Position numbers and translations under genes: made by a program
The notes under the pieces: generated by a model
Databases searched by the model: none
The model's input: the letters and a program-made list of their open reading frames with translations, nothing else
Told to the model about the DNA's origin: nothing
Origin: Streptomyces luomodiensis
GTDB taxonomy: Bacteria > Actinomycetota > Actinomycetes > Streptomycetales > Streptomycetaceae
Length of the DNA stretch: 64,000 nt
Assembly: GCF_031679605.1 (NCBI RefSeq)
Contig: NZ_CP117522.1
Location: forward strand, 1,364,001-1,428,000
Reading direction: 5' to 3'
Part shown: positions 34,016 to 42,840 of the stretch, one piece after another
Layout of the letters: the number at the start of each line of letters is the position of its first letter
Position numbering within the stretch: position 1 is the stretch's first letter

Positions 34016-34483
34016 ATGCTCGTCGGCGTGAGTGCTGGTGAGCCCAACCAACTGCCCGACGAGTTGATCCGCCTTACCTGGACGCTGCATCGCACGCTGC
34101 GCCAGCGGCAGACGCCACCAGCGGGCGAAACACGGCGCCCCCTGTCACAGGTGGAAGTGCTGCGTCTCGTCAGCAGCCAACCCGGCATCAGCGTCCGCGA
34201 GATCAGCACAGCACTGGGCATGCAACCCAACAACGTGAGCACGCTCGTCACCCGGCTGACCCGCGCAGGCTTCATCGAGCGCCGCCCCAGCACTCACGAC
34301 CGGCGTTTCATCGAACTGCATCCCACGGGAAAGATGATCACAGCGGGCGCCGAGGTCGACGACAGTCTCACCAAGGTCATTACGGAGGCCCTGAGCCGGC
34401 TTCCACCACAATCAGCGGAACGCATCGCCGCCGCCCTTCCCGACCTGTGGGACCTGGCACGCGCCCTCGCCCCCGCCCCATGA
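34016..34483 (+). CDS. MarR family regulator
   Basis: The product of about 155 residues has the MarR winged helix: ISVREISTALGMQPNNVSTL, VTRLTRAGFIERRPSTHDRR. The wing and DRR basic residues are intact. MarR proteins commonly sense phenolic compounds. ATG 34016 or GTG 34028 may be the start; neither has well-spaced Shine-Dalgarno sequence. It is divergent from the seven-gene catabolic operon and adjacent to inverted repeats, so it is the best candidate for that operon's specific regulator. Confidence 0.85.
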   Translation: MLVGVSAGEPNQLPDELIRLTWTLHRTLRQRQTPPAGETRRPLSQVEVLRLVSSQPGISVREISTALGMQPNNVSTLVTRLTRAGFIERRPSTHDRRFIELHPTGKMITAGAEVDDSLTKVITEALSRLPPQSAERIAAALPDLWDLARALAPAP

Positions 34484-34535
34484 GCAGCGCGAACAGGCTT
34501 CGGCGGCCTCCTATCTCCGGACCGCCAGAGCGGTT

Positions 34536-34570
34536 GTCCTATCTATCGAAGCACCCGTCCTGTTATTTTG
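34536..34570 (+). promoter_or_regulatory. Promoter-like segment with GTCCT boxes before yciI-like gene
   Basis: GTCCT at 34536 and GTCCTG at 34557 flank ATCTATCG and are followed by TTATTTT, a -10-like sequence. It is related in wording to the boxes at 24818, 25444 and 33822, but here they are direct rather than inverted. Confidence 0.3.
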
Positions 34571-34679
34571 AACCTGCCGCAGACCGGGAAAGTGCTCGCA
34601 CGTTGTCCTGGATCCGCTCCTGGGCAGCTCCGCGGCGGCTCGGCAGCAGCTTCGACTTCTCCCACTGAAGGGCAGGGCC

Positions 34680-35006
34680 ATGTGGTACCTGACACTGCAT
34701 CGTTGGACCGGTGACCGCCAACGCGCCATCGCCGAGGTCCTGCCATCCCATCTGGCATGGATGCGAGAACGGCAACGCGCCGGCCAGGTCTTGATGGCAG
34801 GTCCAAGTCCCGACCGGGAGCTGGGAATCATCGTCGTGGGCCACATGTCCCGGGACGCGGTTGACGACCTCTTCCGCGATGAGCCCCTGGTCGCCGGTGG
34901 CTTCCGCGGCTACGACGTCATCCCCTGGGAAGTGCATCATGTGCTCGGTGTGGGAGGCTTCGACGTGCCCGCAGTCACCGCCATGCTGGCCGGTGAGCAC
35001 AGCTGA
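34680..35006 (+). CDS. YciI-like protein
   Basis: The 108-residue protein fits the YCII domain (ferredoxin-like fold): MWYLTLHRWTGDR, HLAWMRERQRAGQVLMAGP and DEPLVAGGFRGYDVIPW. Members include small dehydrochlorinase- or lactone isomerase-like enzymes of aromatic pathways. GAAGGG precedes the ATG. It closes the catabolic island. The catalytic His/Asp pair of characterised members is not certain here. Confidence 0.75.
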   Translation: MWYLTLHRWTGDRQRAIAEVLPSHLAWMRERQRAGQVLMAGPSPDRELGIIVVGHMSRDAVDDLFRDEPLVAGGFRGYDVIPWEVHHVLGVGGFDVPAVTAMLAGEHS

Positions 35007-35111
35007 CACTCGGGGCGCCGGGCACAAGCCTCCGACGCCACCCCGGGAATCCCCGGACCGCGGTGCCCGTTGCAGCGAACAGGTTGTGTGTCGTACCCAC
35101 AGGAGGCATGT

Positions 35112-35519
35112 ATGTACGGCGACCCGGCGACAGTCCGCAAGATTCTCACGGAGCTGGGGGACACCTGGGCGGTGGTCGGGCTCTCCTCCAACCAGGGGCG
35201 GGCGGCCTACGGCGTGGCCGGTGTCCTCCAGCGGTTCGGGAAGCGGATCGTGCCGGTGCACCCCAAGGCCGAGACGGTGCACGGCGAGCGGGGGTACGCC
35301 TCGCTCGCCGAGATCCCCTTCCCGGTCGACGTGGTCGATGTGTTCGTCAACAGCGATCTGGCGGGTCCCGTCGCCGACGAGGCCGTCGCCATCGGCGCCA
35401 AGGCCGTCTGGTTCCAGCTGGGCGTCATCGACCCGGCGGCGTACGAACGCACCCGCGCCGCCGGGCTCGCCATGGTGATGGATCGCTGCCCGGCCATTGA
35501 GATCCCCAGGCTGGGCTGA
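35112..35519 (+). CDS. CoA-binding domain protein
   Basis: The 135-residue Rossmann-fold protein has WAVVGLSSNQGRAAYGVAGVL and VPVHPKAETVHG, the CoA_binding_2 pattern (YccU-like). Its function is unknown; members bind CoA. AGGAGG five bases before ATG 35112 fixes the start. It is convergent with the YbaK gene across only 34 bp. Confidence 0.88.
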   Translation: MYGDPATVRKILTELGDTWAVVGLSSNQGRAAYGVAGVLQRFGKRIVPVHPKAETVHGERGYASLAEIPFPVDVVDVFVNSDLAGPVADEAVAIGAKAVWFQLGVIDPAAYERTRAAGLAMVMDRCPAIEIPRLG

Positions 35520-35553
35520 AGCACACAAGGGTCAGGGGCTCGGGGGCGTCGGG

Positions 35554-36108
35554 TCAGACGCCGAGGCCCTCCAGGACGACCGCGCCCGGCAGCCCGGCGA
35601 GCACCTTGCCGGGCACGATGAGCTTGCCGCGCCGGCTGCCGCTGCCGATGAGCGCGTACGGGATGTCGGCCACGGCGGCGTCCACCAGGATCGGCCAGCT
35701 CTCGGGCAGTCCGATCGGGGTGATGCCGCCGAACTCCATGCCGCTCTCCCCCGTGGCCGTGTCCATCGGGGCGAACGACGCCTTGCGCGCGCCCAGGTGG
35801 CGGCGGACCACGCCGTTGACGTCCGCCCGGGTGTGGGCGAGGACGAGGCAGGCGGCCAGGGTGACCTCGCCACCGCGCTTGCCCGCGACGACCACGCAGT
35901 TCGCGGACTGCTCCAGCAGCGAGGCCCCGTAGTGCTCGACGAGTACGGCGGTGTCGGCCTTGTCCGGGTCCGTGTCCACGAACAGCACCCGCTCCACCGG
36001 CTCCGAGCCGCGCCAGGTGCGCAGCGCCTCGGCGACGGGGGCGGTCAGCAGGTCCAGGCACTCGACGGCGGGACGGACCTCGTCGAAGGCATCCATCGGC
36101 GTACTCAT
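35554..36108 (-). CDS. YbaK/EbsC-family aminoacyl-tRNA deacylase
   Basis: The 184-residue protein has the editing-domain pattern QSANCVVVAGKRGGEVTLA, the catalytic-type Lys in GARKASFAP and GGITPIGLP. Homologues hydrolyse mischarged Cys- or Ala-tRNA(Pro). It is cytosolic, a single gene and of usual length. Confidence 0.85.
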   Translation of the reverse strand: MSTPMDAFDEVRPAVECLDLLTAPVAEALRTWRGSEPVERVLFVDTDPDKADTAVLVEHYGASLLEQSANCVVVAGKRGGEVTLAACLVLAHTRADVNGVVRRHLGARKASFAPMDTATGESGMEFGGITPIGLPESWPILVDAAVADIPYALIGSGSRRGKLIVPGKVLAGLPGAVVLEGLGV

Positions 36109-36173
36109 GCCGACAAACTAGCAGTCCGGGCCGGCCCGGCAGGGTGCGGTGGACCGGGCCGGGCCCGGCGGTC

Positions 36174-36746
36174 TCAGCGCGCGGGCGGCACCGACACCGC
36201 CATGGTCATCTCCACCGGAACCTCCCCCTCGTTGCGGTAGGTGTGCGGGGTGTTCGCCTCGAACGCCGCGGAGGTGCCGGCCGGGACGGTGTGCTTCTCA
36301 CCGCCGATCTCCAGGGTGAGCTCGCCCGCCGTCACATGGATCAGCTCCACCGTGCCGGACGGGTGCGGATCGGAGGCGCTGCCGTCGCCGGGCATCAGCC
36401 GCCATCCCCACATCTCCAGCGGGCCGTCCGCCTCGGTGCCGACGAGCAGCGCGGTGTAGCTGCCCGCCTCGGTGGACCACATCCGCACCGCCTGCTCGGG
36501 AGGGACAACGGTCACCCGTGGCCCCTGCTCGTAGTCGAGCAGGGTGGTGATGCTCACACCGAGGGCGTCCGCGAGTTTGACCGTGGTGCCCACGCTCGGG
36601 TTCGTACGGGCCTGCTCAATCTGGATGATCATGCCCCGGCTGACCCCGGCGCGGGCCGCGAGGGCGTCGAGGGTGAAGCCGCGTTCATTGCGCCACCGCT
36701 TGAGGTTGCGGGCGAGCGACTGGGTGAGCTGATCGAGGTCCGTCAC
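36174..36746 (-). CDS. XRE-family regulator with cupin sensor
   Basis: The 190-residue protein has an N-terminal Cro/CI helix-turn-helix (GFTLDALAARAGVSRGMI, QIEQARTNPSVGT) and a C-terminal cupin (HPSGTVELIHVTAGELTL). The combination typifies regulators of transport or detoxification genes. GTG 36746 is used with a TATATT box about 14 bases upstream. It is divergent from the EamA exporter, which it probably controls. Confidence 0.88.
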   Translation of the reverse strand: MTDLDQLTQSLARNLKRWRNERGFTLDALAARAGVSRGMIIQIEQARTNPSVGTTVKLADALGVSITTLLDYEQGPRVTVVPPEQAVRMWSTEAGSYTALLVGTEADGPLEMWGWRLMPGDGSASDPHPSGTVELIHVTAGELTLEIGGEKHTVPAGTSAAFEANTPHTYRNEGEVPVEMTMAVSVPPAR

Positions 36747-36781
36747 GATCCGGTCCGTCCAATATAGTGAATGGCGTAGTC

Positions 36782-36816
36782 GAGTACATTGAACTACCGT
36801 GGGTTGTACTCCCACG
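36782..36816. promoter_or_regulatory. Interlocking inverted repeats, XRE/EamA intergenic
   Basis: GAGTACA (36782-36788) pairs with TGTACTC (36805-36811), and CGTGGG (36798-36803) pairs with CCCACG (36811-36816). The two repeats interlock in the 99-bp divergent region and are probable operators for the XRE-cupin regulator. Confidence 0.55.
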
Positions 36817-36845
36817 TCCATCACACTGTACGGCGAGGTTTCACC

Positions 36846-37712
36846 ATGTCCGCGCTCTTCGCTCTGGCCACCAGCCTGCTCTGGGGGCTGGCCGACTTCG
36901 GCGGAGGGCTGCTCACCCGCCGCACCCCCGCACTCACCGTGGTCGTGGTCTCCCAGACCATCGCGGTCGCCGTCCTCGGCACCATCGTGGTGGCCACCGG
37001 CGGATGGTCCGAGGCGGGACCGCAGCTGTGGTTCGCCGCGGCGGCCGGTGTGGTGGGCCCGGCCGCGATGCTGTGCTTCTACCGGGCCCTCGCGCTCGGC
37101 CCGATGGGCGTCGTCTCCCCGCTCGGCGCGCTCGGCGGGGTCATCGTGCCGCTCTGCGTCGCGCTGGTGCTCGGCGAGCGGCCGGGGGTGCTTCAGGTCT
37201 CGGGGATCGTGGTGGCGGTCGCCGGTGTGGTCCTGGCCAGCGGCCCGCAGACCGGCGGTACGCCCGTCCAGCGGCAGACGCTGCTGCTCACCGCGGTCGC
37301 CGCGCTGGGCTTCGGCTCGGTGATGGCGCTGATCGCCGAGGCGTCGACCACGCTGACCGGGCTGTTCCTCGCGCTGTTCGTCCAGCGGGTGTGCAATGTG
37401 GCGGTCGGCGGCGCCGCGCTCCTGGTCTCCGTGCGGCGTGGTGATCCCGGGCTGCCCGAGGGCGGGCTGGGCGTGGTGTGGGCGTCGCTGCCCACGCTGG
37501 CCTTCGTGGGCCTGGCCGATGTGGCCGCGAACGGCACGTACAGCCTCGCCGCCCACCACGGCCCGGTCACCGTCGCCGCGGTGCTCGCCTCCCTCTACCC
37601 GGTGGTGACCGCGCTCGCCGCCCGCGGACTGCTCGGCGAGCGGCTGCGCGTGGTCCAGGCGACGGGCGCCGGGCTCGCCCTGGTGGGGACGCTGCTGCTG
37701 GCCACCGGCTGA
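36846..37712 (+). CDS. EamA/DMT family transporter
   Basis: The 288-residue integral membrane protein has about ten hydrophobic helices in two EamA halves; CFYRALALGPMGVVSPLGAL is the typical first-half motif and ASLYPVVTALAARGLLGER the second. It probably exports a small metabolite. GAGG eight bases before ATG 36846 supports the start. Regulation by the divergent XRE-cupin protein is likely. Confidence 0.88.
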   Translation: MSALFALATSLLWGLADFGGGLLTRRTPALTVVVVSQTIAVAVLGTIVVATGGWSEAGPQLWFAAAAGVVGPAAMLCFYRALALGPMGVVSPLGALGGVIVPLCVALVLGERPGVLQVSGIVVAVAGVVLASGPQTGGTPVQRQTLLLTAVAALGFGSVMALIAEASTTLTGLFLALFVQRVCNVAVGGAALLVSVRRGDPGLPEGGLGVVWASLPTLAFVGLADVAANGTYSLAAHHGPVTVAAVLASLYPVVTALAARGLLGERLRVVQATGAGLALVGTLLLATG

Positions 37713-37773
37713 GCGGACCGCGGACGGGCCCCGGCCATGCATAACCGGGCCCGTCTCAGGAACCCGCTACGCC

Positions 37774-38952
37774 ATGGGGCACGTGATCGAGAAGCTGTAT
37801 CCGATCCGCGTCGAAGTCCGCGGGATCGCGGATGCGGCGGGCCGGGCCTGGCGGGCGCCGGGACGGGAGCGGGACCTGGTCGTACAGTCCCTGAAGGCGG
37901 CCGCGGCGGCCACGCTCGCCTGGGCGGTCTCGGGATGGTGGCTGAAGGATCCGGTGGCGCTGATGGCGCCGTGGGTGGCGGTGGTGCTGGTCCAGGCCAC
38001 CGTCTACCGTTCGCTGTTCAAGGGGCTCCAGCAACTGGTGGCCATCGCCGTCGGCACGCTGCTGGCGGCGGGAGCCGAGGCCCTGACGGGGAACACCCTG
38101 ATCGCGGTGGCCCTGGTCCTGCCGGTCGTGATGCTGCTCAGCAACTGGCCCCGCCTCGGCGACCAGGGCATCTACGGGCCCACCACCGCGCTGTTCACCC
38201 TCACCTCGGCGCCCGTGTCCAGCCTCACCGTCTCCCACCGGCTGCTGCAGGCCGTGCTGGGCGCCGCGATCGGCATCGCGGTCAACGCCCTGGTCCTGCC
38301 GCCGGTCCATCTGCGCAACGTCCCGGAGAACCTCAGCGCCCTGGCACGCGGGACCGAGGAGACCCTGGCGAGCATCGCCGAGGGGCTGACCCAGGAGGAC
38401 TGGTCCGGGGACACGGCCGCCGAATGGCGGCGGCTGACCGGCCGGCTCCGGCAGCGGCTGGACAGCCTGCGGTCCGCACGGCTGTGGAGCCATGAGAGCC
38501 TCCGGCTGAACCCGAGTCTCCCGGGAAAGCGGCACAGGAAGCTGCCACCGCTTCCGGACGAGAGCGAGGACCAGCGGTGGGGCTCGATCGTCGCCCAGGT
38601 CGACGCGGTCGCCGCCACCATGATCGACATCGCCGACGAGAACCGCACCATCCCCACCCCGGACCGGCAGCCGCTGCACGACTACGGCCGCCTTCTCGCC
38701 GATCTGGCGGCCGCCTGCAAGGTCCGGGCCGATCTGATCCGCCGGCCCGCCGCCTCCGAGTCGGCGCGCGGTGAACTGGACGAGGTGCTGGACGCGGTGG
38801 AACGGCGCCATGTCGCCCTGCACAAGCAGCTCGCCGACGAGCGCAGCGTCTCCCCCGCCACCGTCGCCGTCCTGGGCACCCTGCTGATCCAGGCCCAGAA
38901 CATCTGGCATGACATCGCCCCGGACACCTGGCCCCGCGCCACTCAGGCATAG
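37774..38952 (+). CDS. FUSC-family aromatic acid exporter-like protein
   Basis: The 392-residue membrane protein has an N-terminal cluster of about four to six hydrophobic segments (KAAAAATLAWAVSGWWL, MAPWVAVVLVQATVYRSLFKG) followed by a long soluble helical half with HIALHKQL-like segments. This is the FUSC/DUF939 layout of putative aromatic acid exporters. ATG 37774 is chosen; GTG 37783 is an alternative. No partner membrane-fusion protein is present. Confidence 0.8.
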   Translation: MGHVIEKLYPIRVEVRGIADAAGRAWRAPGRERDLVVQSLKAAAAATLAWAVSGWWLKDPVALMAPWVAVVLVQATVYRSLFKGLQQLVAIAVGTLLAAGAEALTGNTLIAVALVLPVVMLLSNWPRLGDQGIYGPTTALFTLTSAPVSSLTVSHRLLQAVLGAAIGIAVNALVLPPVHLRNVPENLSALARGTEETLASIAEGLTQEDWSGDTAAEWRRLTGRLRQRLDSLRSARLWSHESLRLNPSLPGKRHRKLPPLPDESEDQRWGSIVAQVDAVAATMIDIADENRTIPTPDRQPLHDYGRLLADLAAACKVRADLIRRPAASESARGELDEVLDAVERRHVALHKQLADERSVSPATVAVLGTLLIQAQNIWHDIAPDTWPRATQA

Positions 38953-39021
38953 CTCCGGGCGCGCGGGGTACACCGCTGCCGTCCCCGCGCTGGTCGGGGC
39001 GGAGAGTGAGGAGTGGTGCCC

Positions 39022-39795
39022 ATGAAGCCGGTCGGCCAGGCACGGCCGGGATTCCCCTGCTGGGTGAGTCTCGCCGCCCGCAGCCTCCAGGCGGCGCAGG
39101 AGTTCTACACCGCGGTGCTGGGGTGGACCTGGCGTTCCACCGGGCTGGACGAGGAGTTCCGTACGGCGCTGTTCGGCGGGGCGCCGGTGGCCGGGATCGG
39201 TGAGCTGGCGAACAGCCTCCGGGGCGCGGTCGCCTGGACGCCGTTCTTCGCGGTGGCGGACGCGGACGCCACCGCGGCCCGGATCCACGAGCGGGGCGGC
39301 ACCGTCGGGGTCGGCCCGCTCGCGTTCGGTCCGGACCGCCGCGCCGCGCTGGCCGCCGACCCCGACGGCGCCGTCTTCGGCTTCTGGGAAGGGGAGGCGC
39401 TGCCCGGCTGGGCGGCGGAACCGGACAGCGCCCCGGCCTGGCTGGAGCTGCGGACCCGTGACGCGTTCGCGGCCGCCCTCTTCTACGGCGAGGTGTTCGG
39501 CTGGGCGGCGCCGGAGGGCCCCTGTTCCGTGGAGTACGAGAACGACGAGGTGATCGTGGGCGAGGCGGAGCGCAAGCTCGCGGTGATCCGCGGCGGCGCC
39601 GTCGAGCAGGCCCCCGACCCGCGGGTCCGGCCGCGCTGGTACGTCCACTTCCGCGTCCCCGATGTGACGGCGGCCGTGGCGGCGGCCCGCGCCGCCGGGG
39701 GCACCGTCGCCCTCCCGCCGGCCCCTTCGGCCGCGGGCCGTCAGGCGACCCTGCGCGACCCCGACGGAGGGCTGTTCACCGTCACCGCGGCCTGA
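39022..39795 (+). CDS. Two-domain VOC family protein
   Basis: The 257-residue protein contains two glyoxalase-like halves (FPCWVSLAARSLQAAQEFYT, AWLELRTRDAFAAALFYGEV), each ending in a DPDGA/DPDGG block. The ligand histidines of active VOC enzymes are largely missing, so it may be a binding protein. ATG 39022 has AGGAG eight bases upstream. Function is unknown. Confidence 0.85.
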   Translation: MKPVGQARPGFPCWVSLAARSLQAAQEFYTAVLGWTWRSTGLDEEFRTALFGGAPVAGIGELANSLRGAVAWTPFFAVADADATAARIHERGGTVGVGPLAFGPDRRAALAADPDGAVFGFWEGEALPGWAAEPDSAPAWLELRTRDAFAAALFYGEVFGWAAPEGPCSVEYENDEVIVGEAERKLAVIRGGAVEQAPDPRVRPRWYVHFRVPDVTAAVAAARAAGGTVALPPAPSAAGRQATLRDPDGGLFTVTAA

Positions 39796-39958
39796 CGGGG
39801 AGTCCGGCCGGCCCCGGGCGGAACGCCCCGGCCCGTTCGGCGAGATGGCGGAAAGACGGCGCGGACAGGTGAGGGATCCGGGCCGGCCGGGAAGCCGTGG
39901 TGGCGGAGGGTGCGGGAGAAGCGCGGGGGACACGGCGGCGTCAGGACGGAGCGCGGTG

Positions 39959-40513
39959 ATGGCCACCACAGCGGACGAAGCCCGAGCCGGGCCGTCGGCC
40001 CCGCGCACCATCCGGCTGCCGGGGATCGTGCTGGGGGTGGGACTCGGCGGCTTCCTCGACGGGATCCTGCTGCACCAGCTGCTCCAGTGGCACCACATGC
40101 TCAGCAGCACCGACCACGACCGCATCGGGGTGCGCTACTACAACCCGCACACCGTCCCCGGCCTGCGGATGAACACCGTATGGGACGGCATCTTCCACGC
40201 CGTGTGCTGGATCGCGGTCCTGCTGGGCCTGGCCCTCCTCTACGCCCGGGTCACCCACGACCGGCGCCGGGTGTGGGGCTCGCGCGTGCTGTGGGGCTGG
40301 ATCCTGGTCGGCTGGGGCCTGTTCAACCTCGTCGAGGGCCTGCTGGACCACCAGATCCTCGGCATCCACCATGTCCGCGGCGGCCCGGAGCAGCCCTGGT
40401 GGGACGCGGGCTTCCTGGTCCTGGGCGCCCTTCTGGTGGCCGGCGGCTTTTCGCTCCAGCGCGGCGGGGCGTCCTTCGACCCCGGCGCGCCCCGCGCCAC
40501 CGGGCGCGGGTGA
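39959..40513 (+). CDS. DUF2243 membrane protein
   Basis: The 184-residue protein has four hydrophobic segments and the family motifs GGFLDGILLHQLLQWHHM, NTVWDGIFHAVCW and NLVEGLLDHQILGIHHVR, rich in His. The TGA overlaps the start of the CtaG-like gene (TGATG), a pairing that suggests a joint role near a copper or heme oxidase. GGAG precedes ATG 39959 by seven bases. Confidence 0.88.
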   Translation: MATTADEARAGPSAPRTIRLPGIVLGVGLGGFLDGILLHQLLQWHHMLSSTDHDRIGVRYYNPHTVPGLRMNTVWDGIFHAVCWIAVLLGLALLYARVTHDRRRVWGSRVLWGWILVGWGLFNLVEGLLDHQILGIHHVRGGPEQPWWDAGFLVLGALLVAGGFSLQRGGASFDPGAPRATGRG

Positions 40514-41361
40514 TGGGTGGCGGCGCGGCGCATCCGGCCCATGGCCACGGCGGGGGCGGCGGCACCCTGGAGGTATGGCTGCCGGCCCTCGCCCTACTGG
40601 CGGGCGCCGTCGGCTACGCCCTGGCGGTCCGCCGTGCCCGGCGCCGTCACCCCGCCCGGGGCTGGCCGCCCGCGCGGTCGATCAGCTTCGCGGCCGGGCT
40701 GGTCCTGCTGGCCGTGGCGCTGCTGCCGCCGCTCGCGCCGTTCGGCCATGAGGACTTCCGCGGCCATATGGCCCAGCATCTGCTGATCGGGATGTACGCG
40801 CCCCTCGCGCTGGTGCTCGCCGCCCCGGTCACCCTGCTGCTGCGCGCCCTGCCCCCGGGCCACGGCCGCCGGCTGACCGCCGTGCTCCGCTCGCGCCCCG
40901 CGCGGCTGCTCGCCCATCCCGTCACCGCCCTGCTGCTGAGCACCGGCGGGCTGGTGCTGCTGTACTTCACCCCGCTCTACGACACCGCCCTGAGCCGACC
41001 GGGGTGGCACTGGCCGGTGCATGCCCATTTCCTGCTCTCCGGCTGGCTGTTCGCCCATGTCATCGCCGGCCCCGACCCGGCCCCCGGCCGGCCCGGCGTA
41101 CCGGCCCGGCTGTGGGTCCTCGGCGTCGCCATCGCGGCCCACGCCGCCATCGCCCAGTTGATGTACGGGGGCTTCTGGGTCCGGGTGCACGCCCCGGTCG
41201 CCGAGGTCCAGGGCGGTGCGGAGATCATGTACTACGGCGGTGACCTCGCCGAACTCCTCCTGGCCGCGGCCCTCGTCACCACCTGGCGCCCCGCCCGCAC
41301 CCCTCGCGACCCGCACCGGGTCCGGCCGCGCTCCGGGCGGGATCTGCGCGAGGTGTGGTGA
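40513..41361 (+). CDS. CtaG-like cytochrome c oxidase assembly protein
   Basis: The 282-residue integral membrane protein of the caa3_CtaG family has about seven hydrophobic helices. Conserved His-containing segments include FRGHMAQHLLIGMYAPL, WPVHAHFLLSGWLFAHVI and AHAAIAQLMYGG. The N-terminal HPAHGHGGG is His/Gly-rich and may bind copper. Translation is coupled to the DUF2243 gene by TGATG. It likely serves oxidase copper insertion or maturation. Confidence 0.87.
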   Translation: MGGGAAHPAHGHGGGGGTLEVWLPALALLAGAVGYALAVRRARRRHPARGWPPARSISFAAGLVLLAVALLPPLAPFGHEDFRGHMAQHLLIGMYAPLALVLAAPVTLLLRALPPGHGRRLTAVLRSRPARLLAHPVTALLLSTGGLVLLYFTPLYDTALSRPGWHWPVHAHFLLSGWLFAHVIAGPDPAPGRPGVPARLWVLGVAIAAHAAIAQLMYGGFWVRVHAPVAEVQGGAEIMYYGGDLAELLLAAALVTTWRPARTPRDPHRVRPRSGRDLREVW

Positions 41362-41428
41362 ACCGTACGGCTGGGTACCCGGCCCGCAAGCCATCGGTGT
41401 CACCCCCGGGGGAACTCGATGGTCAGGC

Positions 41429-41495
41429 CCTTCCGGTCCAGACCGCGGGCCGGAAGGAGCCGTCCCACCGTTCGGGGGCGTGAGCCCTCGAACGG
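41429..41495. terminator. Two hairpins in a convergent gap
   Basis: CCTTCCGG (41429-41436) pairs with CCGGAAGG (41450-41457). A second near-perfect 12-bp stem, CCGTTCGGGGGC with GCCCTCGAACGG around GTGA, lies at 41468-41495. They sit between the CtaG-like and GAF-ANTAR genes and can stop both transcripts. Confidence 0.7.
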
Positions 41496-41499
41496 CGCG

Positions 41500-42192
41500 T
41501 CAGCCGTCGAGGCCGCCGCTTACGCAGATCTGCCGGGCGATGTCGCGCAGCTTGACGTTGCGTTCCTGGGAGACCCGCCGCATCAGCGCGAAGGCGTCGT
41601 CCTCGGTGATCTTGAGGCGTTCCATGAGGATGCCCATGGCCTCCCCGATGGTGTGCCGGGTCTCGAGCGCCTGCTGGAGCTGGTCGGCGGTGCGGGCGCT
41701 GGAGAAGGCGACCGCGGCGTGCGAGGCGAGCAGCCAGCCGGCCGTCTCACTGGCCTTGGTGAAGGCGGCGGGGCGGCGGGAGTAGAGGTTCAGGGCACCC
41801 AGGTTCTCCTGCCACGTGTAGAGCAGGAACCCCATCATGCTGCCGATGCCGAGCTCACGGGCCCGGCCGACGTAACTCGCCCACCGCTCCTGGGGCCGGG
41901 TGAAGTCGTGGATCCGGAACGCCCGCTCGCCGCTCAGACGGACCGCGGCGTCGAAACAGGGCCCCTCGCCGAGCCGCTGCTGGAGCCGGTCGGACCGGAC
42001 CACCATCGACTCGGTGGGGGCGAGGGTCTCCACCCGCTCGCCGTGGAGCACCAGGATGCCGGCCGCGTCGCAGCCCTCCACGATCTCCACCGCGCACGCG
42101 CTGATCCGCTCCAGCGTGGCGTCCAAGGACTCCTGCGCCAGCAGGTCCCGCGCCATGGTGGCCATGCGTTCGGCGAAGGCTTCCCAGTCCAT
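41500..42192 (-). CDS. GAF-ANTAR regulator
   Basis: The 230-residue protein has an N-terminal GAF domain (ACAVEIVEGCDAAGILVL) and a C-terminal ANTAR RNA-binding domain (QLQQALETRHTIGEAMGILM, NVKLRDIARQICVSGG). ANTAR proteins prevent transcription termination by binding tandem hairpins in nascent mRNA. Its target is unknown. ATG 42192 is used. It lies 23 bp after the gamma-carbonic anhydrase-like gene. Confidence 0.9.
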   Translation of the reverse strand: MDWEAFAERMATMARDLLAQESLDATLERISACAVEIVEGCDAAGILVLHGERVETLAPTESMVVRSDRLQQRLGEGPCFDAAVRLSGERAFRIHDFTRPQERWASYVGRARELGIGSMMGFLLYTWQENLGALNLYSRRPAAFTKASETAGWLLASHAAVAFSSARTADQLQQALETRHTIGEAMGILMERLKITEDDAFALMRRVSQERNVKLRDIARQICVSGGLDG

Positions 42193-42215
42193 GACCACCG
42201 TCCGATCACATCGGG

Positions 42216-42764
42216 TCACATCGCGGGCCGGCCCCGGAGCGCTTCGCGGTACTGCTTCGCCCGGTCCGCGTACACCTGGGCGTTCAGCTTGATGCCCTCT
42301 CGTTCCTCGTCGGTGAGGGTGCGCTTCACCTTCGCGGGCACCCCGGCCACCAGCGAGCCGGGCGGTATCCGCATCCCCTGCGGCACCAGGGACTGCGCGG
42401 CGATCAGCGATCCGGCACCGATCCGGGCGCCGTTGAGGACCGTGGCACCCATCCCGATGAGCACATCGTCTCCGACCGTACAGCCGTGCACGACCGCGTT
42501 GTGCCCGATGGAGACCCGCTCACCGATCGAGACCGGGAACCCGGGGTCGACATGCACGGTGCAATTGTCCTGGATGTTGGTGTCCGCGCCGACGACGATG
42601 GGGCCGCCGTCGGCGCGCAGCACCGCCTGGTACCAGACGCTCGAGCCCGCCGCCAGCTCGACTTCGCCGATCACCACCGACGTGGGGGCCAGGAACGTCT
42701 CGGGGGCGACCTGCGGCTCCTTCCCGCCGATCCCATGGATCAACGCCTGCACTGTCTCTCCCAC
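42216..42764 (-). CDS. Gamma-carbonic anhydrase family protein
   Basis: The 182-residue left-handed beta-helix protein has hexapeptide repeats and the zinc-ligand regions NIQDNCTVHVD and VSIGHNAVVHGCTVGD, with three histidines at the expected positions. Many members lack measurable anhydrase activity. GTG 42764 has GAGG eight bases upstream. Length is normal. Confidence 0.9.
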   Translation of the reverse strand: MGETVQALIHGIGGKEPQVAPETFLAPTSVVIGEVELAAGSSVWYQAVLRADGGPIVVGADTNIQDNCTVHVDPGFPVSIGERVSIGHNAVVHGCTVGDDVLIGMGATVLNGARIGAGSLIAAQSLVPQGMRIPPGSLVAGVPAKVKRTLTDEEREGIKLNAQVYADRAKQYREALRGRPAM

Positions 42765-42840
42765 CTGGTCGTCCTCTTCGCCGTGTCAGCAGTTGTGACC
42801 GTCCCGGCCGTCCCGGCCCTGAGTCTCGGTCCTGGTCGCC

